Source of the DNA: Jaltomata sinuosa
Taxonomy: Eukaryota; Streptophyta; Magnoliopsida; Solanales; Solanaceae
NCBI GenBank assembly: GCA_003996215.1
Contig: QJPP01003488.1
Location: 186,001 to 250,000, forward strand
Direction of reading: 5' to 3'
DNA: 64,000 nt
Both the position numbers and the translations under genes were made by a program. The notes under the pieces were generated by a model that searched no databases, was not told where the DNA came from, and worked only from the letters and a program-made list of their open reading frames with translations. Shown here in pieces: positions 59,206 through 64,000 of this stretch (positions are counted from its first letter, which is position 1; each line of letters begins with the position of its first letter).

Positions 59206-59641
59206 TTGTTGTAACGGTGTTACCATCACTATAGTGAGGAGGGCGAGATAGAATCCCTTCCCTATTTTCCCCCGTTTTTATTTTTATTTCTGGGGCATCT
59301 AAAAATGATAGTTAAGTGGTAAGCTGCTATGTAAAACAAGTAAATCACCATTTATGCTAATATAGTATGAATATAAGGTATATATTTTCTAAAAATAGCA
59401 TCGACATGCTTAAAATAAAAGGGAAAAGGAAAGGAGAATATCGTCTAGCACATGCCCCAAACGAGGGAAAATCCCAAGAACAGTAGTCCTAATATAATAA
59501 AAGAGGAGGGGAGGTCCTAGCCAGATGACTCATCATCATTAGGGACTACAGGGGCGGGGCCCTCAGCATTAGTGTCGCTCAGAAAAGAAAACTCCTACAG
59601 GTTCTCTGGCTTTAGCTGGTGAACCTATTGATCGGGGTAGC
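59206..59641. other. Sequence X, continuation, with a minus-strand coding remnant
   Basis: The first part continues the X family (ACTATAGTGAGGAGGG). Read on the minus strand, 59640-59520 gives Q-L-K-P-E-N-L, a stop, E-F-S-F-L-S-D-T and then a frame ending D-D-E-S-S-G and a stop near 59520. It looks like the C-terminus of an unidentified element protein. I cannot name the family. Confidence 0.4.
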
Positions 59642-60036
59642 TGATGTGACGCTAATTTACGTCACTTTCGACTCCTTTTTACTAAGAACAATCGTACGTT
59701 TTCAAGCAACCATTGTTGTTTTTGATGTTTTTATGTTGTATTTGTAGGAAATGGAAACAAACACGGAAACGGACGGAAATACGCGAAAAAGAGCAATCTG
59801 CCTAAGTGTGACGGCCTGAGTGACGGCCCATCACACATGTGACGGTCCGTCACTGGGACCGTCACTCCAAGGCAGCAAAGGGACAGTGCCACTGCCTAAG
59901 GCTGACGGTCCAGGCGACGGTCCGTCAAGGCAGTGACGGTCCGTCAGCCTGACCGTCACGCTAAGGCAGTGGCTTACGTCGGCGACCCGCGTTTTGGGGA
60001 TTCCTAGCCCGTTTTGGATTTGGTTTCTTTGACTCC

Positions 60037-60044
60037 TATAAATA
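60037..60044 (+). promoter_or_regulatory. TATA box of the E7 LTR promoter
   Basis: TATAAATA follows CTTTGACTCC. Transcription would be expected to start about 30 nt further on, which puts U3 at roughly the first 425 bp. The palindrome cluster lies 70-230 bp upstream, at an enhancer position. Confidence 0.7.
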
Positions 60045-60269
60045 CCCTATGATAGGTTTATGTAATGAGAATACACCCAATAGTTTTAGAATAGTTTTTA
60101 GTCATTTTTTGAGAGCAACAACACGTTTTCGGATTCGTGAATTCGTGTTCTTGAGTTCTTGGTTGTTCTTGTTCTTGGATTATTGAAGAGTATTTTCATC
60201 ATATTGTAAGAATCTTCTTTCCTTTATAATGAATTACTTCTTTTCTTCTTCGAGCATGAGTAACTAAAA

Positions 60270-60293
60270 CTCCCGCAACTAGGGTTGTGGGAG
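60270..60293 (+). promoter_or_regulatory. Strong hairpin in the E7 transcript leader
   Basis: CTCCCGCAAC, loop TAGG, then GTTGTGGGAG forms a 10-bp stem with one G-U pair. It lies about 200 nt after the predicted transcription start. It could be a packaging, dimerisation or translation-control element. Function is inferred. Confidence 0.5.
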
Positions 60294-60955
60294 CCATGGC
60301 AAACGTAGCAATATAGATTCCGGGTAGCGTTGGGTTCGATTTATGTATTGTCACGTTGTTAATCATACGTTATGTCACGTTTTCTAGTGGGTTGCAAACA
60401 TTAGAACATGCCTAGGTTTAATTTGCTTGAGAAAGAGATTAAAACTGGGAAACTTGATTAACAACAAGGATTCGAGACTACCAACTCTCGTCTTAAAGAT
60501 TAATGCCGTAACTGGATTAATCTACTTGATGTTAGGATTGAGAGCTAAAAAGCACATCTTTTTGAGATCGAGAGAAGATAAAAGGAAATTTGTTTATTTG
60601 GTCGAGAGACGTTTAGACGATACAATTGACGCAATCACATCGTGACACGCATATAGAAAGAACCCAATTAAGCCTAGAATCGACATTGTTACAACGCCAT
60701 GGTGACCACGTCCCTAGTTCGCATTCTCTCATACTGATTTAAACTCCTACGTTTATTATTGTTTTGTTTACAATTTGATTACAAAACCCCCCTTTTATTT
60801 ACTGGAAACGATTGACGACTAGTCAGCTACTTCACTAAAGTCTTAATCATCACCATATTATCTGTGGGATTCGACCCCAACCTTGTTGGGTTATATATTT
60901 GACAACGATCGCTTACGCTTCTTAAATTGAGGTATAGTTTGAGCGTTATCAAAAA

Positions 60956-60973
60956 TGGCGCTGTTGCTGGGGA
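60956..60973 (+). promoter_or_regulatory. Primer binding site of E7 (Asp-tRNA type)
   Basis: TGGCGCTGTTGCTGGGGA differs by two C-to-T changes from the TGGCGCCGTTGCCGGGGA sequence typical of Athila/Tat elements. It is separated from the LTR end by four A. Confidence 0.85.
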
Positions 60974-61079
60974 ATACGGTTTTTGATTAAGTCTGGTGTG
61001 TTTAGTTGACTTTTAGTCATAATTTCCTGCTTTTATTTTTGTTTGTTGTTTTTGTTTTTGGACAGAGTACAGGTTGTGC

Positions 61080-63440
61080 ATGCCAAGTACCCGAGGTTCG
61101 GGGGAACAAATTTTACCTTACGACCCCGAACTTGCGAGAACATTGAGGCGGAATATGGCCGCACAATTAGACGCAGCAAGGATCGCTGCAGAACTGCAGG
61201 CCCAACAAAATTTGAATGCTGGTGGTCTGCAGGATGATGTGGTACGGAATGATGAGGATCTCGATTTAGATGGACCTGGCGCGACGGGCGCCATTATTGT
61301 TCCACCGCTACCGCCCGGAGCAAAGTTCAATATCACTAGCACGATGATTCAGTTGCTGAATTTGAGAGGTGTATTCCGTGGTGCCGCTGGTGATGATCCA
61401 AACCAGCACTTAATGAACTTCATGGGGATCTGCAAATCATTTGAGCTGCCAGGCGTGAGTCAGACATCGATCAGGCTCAGGTTGTTTCCGTTGTCTCTGT
61501 CTGAGGAGGCAGCATTGTGGTTGACAGAGCTGACCCCCGACTCTATCGCAACGTGGGGAGATTTGAGAGGAGCTTTCCTAGAAAGGTTCTTTCCTCCCTC
61601 TCGGATGATACAGTTGAGGGACGAAATCAGCAACTTTAGGCAGCAACCGCATGAAGCACTGCACGAGACTTGGTTGCGATTTAAGAAGAAGCTGACACAG
61701 TGCCCCAACCATCAGCTGAACAATGAATTCTTGATGCAAACATTCTACAGGGCACTAAATTCGGCTACCAAGCCAACATTGGACAACGCAGCAGGTGGAG
61801 CGTTTATGGGTCGCACTTTTGCCGACGCCACAGCTATTTTGGACCGGCTCACCAAGACCAACAGGGCCTGGCACACACGAGATTCAGAGGTTGCAGCTAG
61901 CACCTATACAGTTGGTAGGTCAGCTGAGCAGCGTAGGAAAGAAGAGGAGCGCGACCAAGACATGGCACACCTGAAAACCCAGTTGGATCTCCTGACAAGG
62001 CACTTGACGTCAGGAAGTATAGAGAAGGTACAAGCTGTGGGTTCCCAAGGTATAGAGACTGAGGAGGCCAATTACTTGGGGGGTTTCCAGGCCAATGGCC
62101 AAGGAAACCAAGGTCGGAACTATCCAAGAGACAACCACTATGAGAATGGTGGCTACAAAAATCGCGACCAAGGAAACTGGAGGAACAACACCGATAGAGG
62201 TGGGTTGTATATACCACCTGGTAATCGAGATAAAGCTGGCAGCGAGGCTGAGACGTCCAAACTTGAGAACATGATGGCAAAGATGCTGCTTAAGGTGGAA
62301 TCGACTGACTCGGGGGTAAAGGCAATGCGGAATGAGCTATCAACATTGAGTCTGGTAGTGGAGTCACACTCAACCGCTATCAAGCAACTAGAGCAGCAAG
62401 TGGGTCACATCTCGGCATCTCTAAACCCAAGGAAAATAGGTACTTTGCCGAGCGACACCACTCATCCGAAGAATGATGCAAGCTGTATGGCGATCACCAC
62501 AAGGAGCGGAAAAATATTACCGGAATCACATCCGGTAATTCATGCTCAAGGTGATATTGCGGATGATGAAGAGGCGGTAGAAGAGGAAACTCCAAAGCCA
62601 GCGGAGAAACGCAAGGAAGCTGAAAAGCTTCCAACTATGATGTTTCGACACCCACCTCCTTTCCCCCAGAGGTTGAAAAAGAAAGCTGACGATGGTAAGT
62701 TCCTGAACTTCATGACCATGCTGAAGCAAATTTCAATAAACATACCATTGGTGGAAGCGCTGGAACAAATACCCGGTTATGCCAAGTTCATGAAGGACTT
62801 GATTACAAAGAAGAGGACGGTAAGTTTTGAGCCGGAAGACAACCTCCATCACTGCAGCGCTATTTCCTCTAGATCGTTAGTGGAAAAGAAGGATGATCCA
62901 GGTGCGTTCACTGTCCCATGTACTATCGGAAAGCTCAACTTCGGGAGAGCTATGTGTGATCTTGGTGCTAGTATCAATTTGATGCCGCTAGCAGTGTATA
63001 ACAAATTGGGTTTGGGAGCTCCTAAACCAACGTCCATGAGAGTGATGATGGCTGACCGTTCGGTAAAGCGACCCGTAGGGATCTTGTCTGATGTGCTAGT
63101 TAAGATCGGTAAGCTTATCTTCCCAGCTGACTTTGTGATTTTGGATTGCAAAGTGGACTTCGAAGTTCCCATAATCTTGGGACGACCATTGTTAGCTACG
63201 GCGAGAGTATTGGTTGACATGGAGAAAAACGAACTGACCTTCCGATTGAACAATGAAGTGGTCAAGTTTGATGTGTCTAAATTGATGAAGCAACCAAGTG
63301 ACATGAGGGTGGTCGCGGTCATCAATGCCATTGAGGAACCTCCGACGAATGTGCACCTTGAGGAGAAGAGTTTGGTTGAGACTCTAGCTGTTGTGAGAAG
63401 AATGCCGCGAAAGAAAAGCATGTTGCGGAAAGCGGTGTAA
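61080..63440 (+). CDS. E7 Gag-protease polyprotein, Athila-like, intact
   Basis: An uninterrupted frame of 786 codons from the ATG at 61080 (M-P-S-T-R-G-S-G-E-Q); an upstream in-frame TTG is less likely as start. The gag capsid domain spans roughly residues 95-225 (A-A-L-W-L-T-E-L, F-L-E-R-F-F-P). A Gly/Asn/Arg-rich stretch replaces a zinc knuckle (about 332-384). A predicted coiled coil follows (about 414-450), then the Athila-typical C-M-A-I-T-T-R-S-G-K (about 469), an acidic/Lys-rich linker, and a retropepsin domain (about 607-734) with C-D-L-G-A-S (catalytic Asp 627) and I-I-L-G-R-P. The frame stops about 160 residues after the active site, where pol should continue. It would form particles and process itself, with polymerase and integrase supplied by another element. 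Confidence 0.88.
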   Translation: MPSTRGSGEQILPYDPELARTLRRNMAAQLDAARIAAELQAQQNLNAGGLQDDVVRNDEDLDLDGPGATGAIIVPPLPPGAKFNITSTMIQLLNLRGVFRGAAGDDPNQHLMNFMGICKSFELPGVSQTSIRLRLFPLSLSEEAALWLTELTPDSIATWGDLRGAFLERFFPPSRMIQLRDEISNFRQQPHEALHETWLRFKKKLTQCPNHQLNNEFLMQTFYRALNSATKPTLDNAAGGAFMGRTFADATAILDRLTKTNRAWHTRDSEVAASTYTVGRSAEQRRKEEERDQDMAHLKTQLDLLTRHLTSGSIEKVQAVGSQGIETEEANYLGGFQANGQGNQGRNYPRDNHYENGGYKNRDQGNWRNNTDRGGLYIPPGNRDKAGSEAETSKLENMMAKMLLKVESTDSGVKAMRNELSTLSLVVESHSTAIKQLEQQVGHISASLNPRKIGTLPSDTTHPKNDASCMAITTRSGKILPESHPVIHAQGDIADDEEAVEEETPKPAEKRKEAEKLPTMMFRHPPPFPQRLKKKADDGKFLNFMTMLKQISINIPLVEALEQIPGYAKFMKDLITKKRTVSFEPEDNLHHCSAISSRSLVEKKDDPGAFTVPCTIGKLNFGRAMCDLGASINLMPLAVYNKLGLGAPKPTSMRVMMADRSVKRPVGILSDVLVKIGKLIFPADFVILDCKVDFEVPIILGRPLLATARVLVDMEKNELTFRLNNEVVKFDVSKLMKQPSDMRVVAVINAIEEPPTNVHLEEKSLVETLAVVRRMPRKKSMLRKAV

Positions 63441-64000
63441 ATAGCTCAAGAAAACGAAAACACCGCAAGAGAATCTACAAGGAAAGAGCGAAAAAGCGGT
63501 CACGACTAGCGGCGGAGCAAATAAAAGAGGAAGTTGGAGCGCAACATGAGGTTGGCGCACACAAGTACTCCATCGAGTTCTCTTGTTTTGGAGACCCAGG
63601 CGGTCTCCAACATCATTCCGGAATTTGAGTCATATCGACTTCACAGGTATTCCTTTATTCTCACAGTTTTTAGCTTTGCATATATATGCATTGGGGACAA
63701 TGCATGAGTCTAAGTTGAGGGTGTTGGGAAACCTGTGAGTCACCACCGAGGGTTTTTGTTGCCGATTTCTTTTCCCTCCGGTGTGCTATCTAGTAGAACC
63801 GGCATGTTTAGGTTGTTGTTTTAAATTTTTTTTTTGTCTATAGCAAAGCATGCGATTTCTTAGCAAACGAAGCCCCTTTAAAAATTTTATGGTTTTGAGC
63901 TTATGTTGAAACAATTGACTGTCTGGATCCTTGAATGTCATTGTGTGAATATGAGTAGAATGAGTATGCTTAAGCTGAGCGGTTGTTTGATAGTTGGTAG
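63441..64000 (+). mobile_element. E7 sequence after gag-protease; pol absent
   Basis: A short second frame runs from about 63452 to a stop at 63628 (K-R-K-H-R-K-R-I-Y, then A-A-E-Q-I-K-E-E-V). It may be a remnant of a downstream polyprotein end. The rest is non-coding with the ATTGGGGACAATGCATGAG and AAGTTGAGGGTGTTGGG words that mark the post-pol region of Athila-like elements, then a T-rich run at 63827-63837. No RT, RNase H or integrase motif is present. Confidence 0.65.

Larger units (their letters stand above)
59642..60951 (+). repeat. 5' LTR of E7
   Basis: It starts TGATGTGACGC and ends GTTATCA, 1310 bp. Contents: a cluster of GTGACGGTCCGTCAC palindromes (about 59808-59970), a TATA box (60037-60044), a 10-bp-stem hairpin (60270-60293) and a donor-like GAGGTATAG (60929-60937) just before the end. 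The frame at 60427-60645 lies inside the LTR and has no domain. Confidence 0.82.
59642..64000 (+). mobile_element. Element E7: Athila-like gypsy element, gag-protease only, partial at window edge
   Basis: It has a 5' LTR (59642-60951), an Asp-tRNA-type PBS (60956), an intact gag-protease ORF (61080-63440) and a 3' non-coding part that contains ATTGGGGACAATGCATGAG (63691-63709). In Athila-type elements such a word lies after pol. No RT, RNase H or integrase is found between the protease and that region. The 3' LTR would lie beyond the window. The predicted target duplication is GTAGC (59637-59641). Base composition is visibly richer in CG than in the other elements, consistent with a recent insertion. 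Confidence 0.82.

Noticed and set aside
62849..63421. 190-codon minus-strand frame
   Set aside because: It is a shadow of the E7 protease region on the opposite strand and has no motif of its own.

Overview
The window looks like plant nuclear heterochromatin, probably from a Solanaceae genome. The family resemblance rests on recognising retrotransposon types, not on a search. I found no host gene, tRNA, rRNA or CRISPR array. Almost everything is nested transposable elements: Ty3/gypsy LTR retrotransposons, mostly of chromodomain (Tekay/Del-like) type with an initiator-Met-tRNA-type primer binding site (PBS), plus an Athila-like element, two non-LTR elements and MITEs.

Layout. Element A (1-8344, minus) reads LTR-internal-LTR-internal and lacks recognisable coding capacity. 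A LINE-type RNase H pseudogene follows (8345-9545) and resumes at 18868-19472, because element E2 (9551-18862, plus) sits inside it with a perfect GAAGA target duplication. Element B (minus) fills 19473-41326 as two diverged tandem copies that share nested insertions. An RTE-type LINE (about 26649-30220) and a later solo LTR (37912-40092) are inserted into it. A broken gypsy element E4 follows (about 41327-44830), then 0.9 kb of unassigned sequence, then a long LTR-like region E5 with minisatellites (about 45720-49471). Element E6 (50389-57006, plus, chromodomain gypsy) is flanked on both sides by the same 240-bp sequence X. X also holds a solo LTR of the E6 family (57288-59205). At the right edge an Athila-like element E7 starts at 59642 and runs off the window. 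It carries an intact 786-codon gag-protease ORF but no pol where pol should follow.

How the parts relate. All elements except E7 are decayed. Most premature stops are explained by C-to-T or G-to-A changes (CAG, CAA, CGA and TGG codons), as expected for methylated heterochromatin. E7 is the only intact reading frame and so the youngest insertion.

The signals that feature lists do not explain are mostly RNA-level or recombination signals. Several LTR families share a splice-donor-like CAGGTATGT beside a conserved hairpin, with acceptor-like sites just before gag. A second small hairpin shows covariation between families. Every LTR family carries its own cluster of reiterated palindromic words. 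There is also a 388-bp near-identical conversion-like tract inside otherwise diverged B copies.
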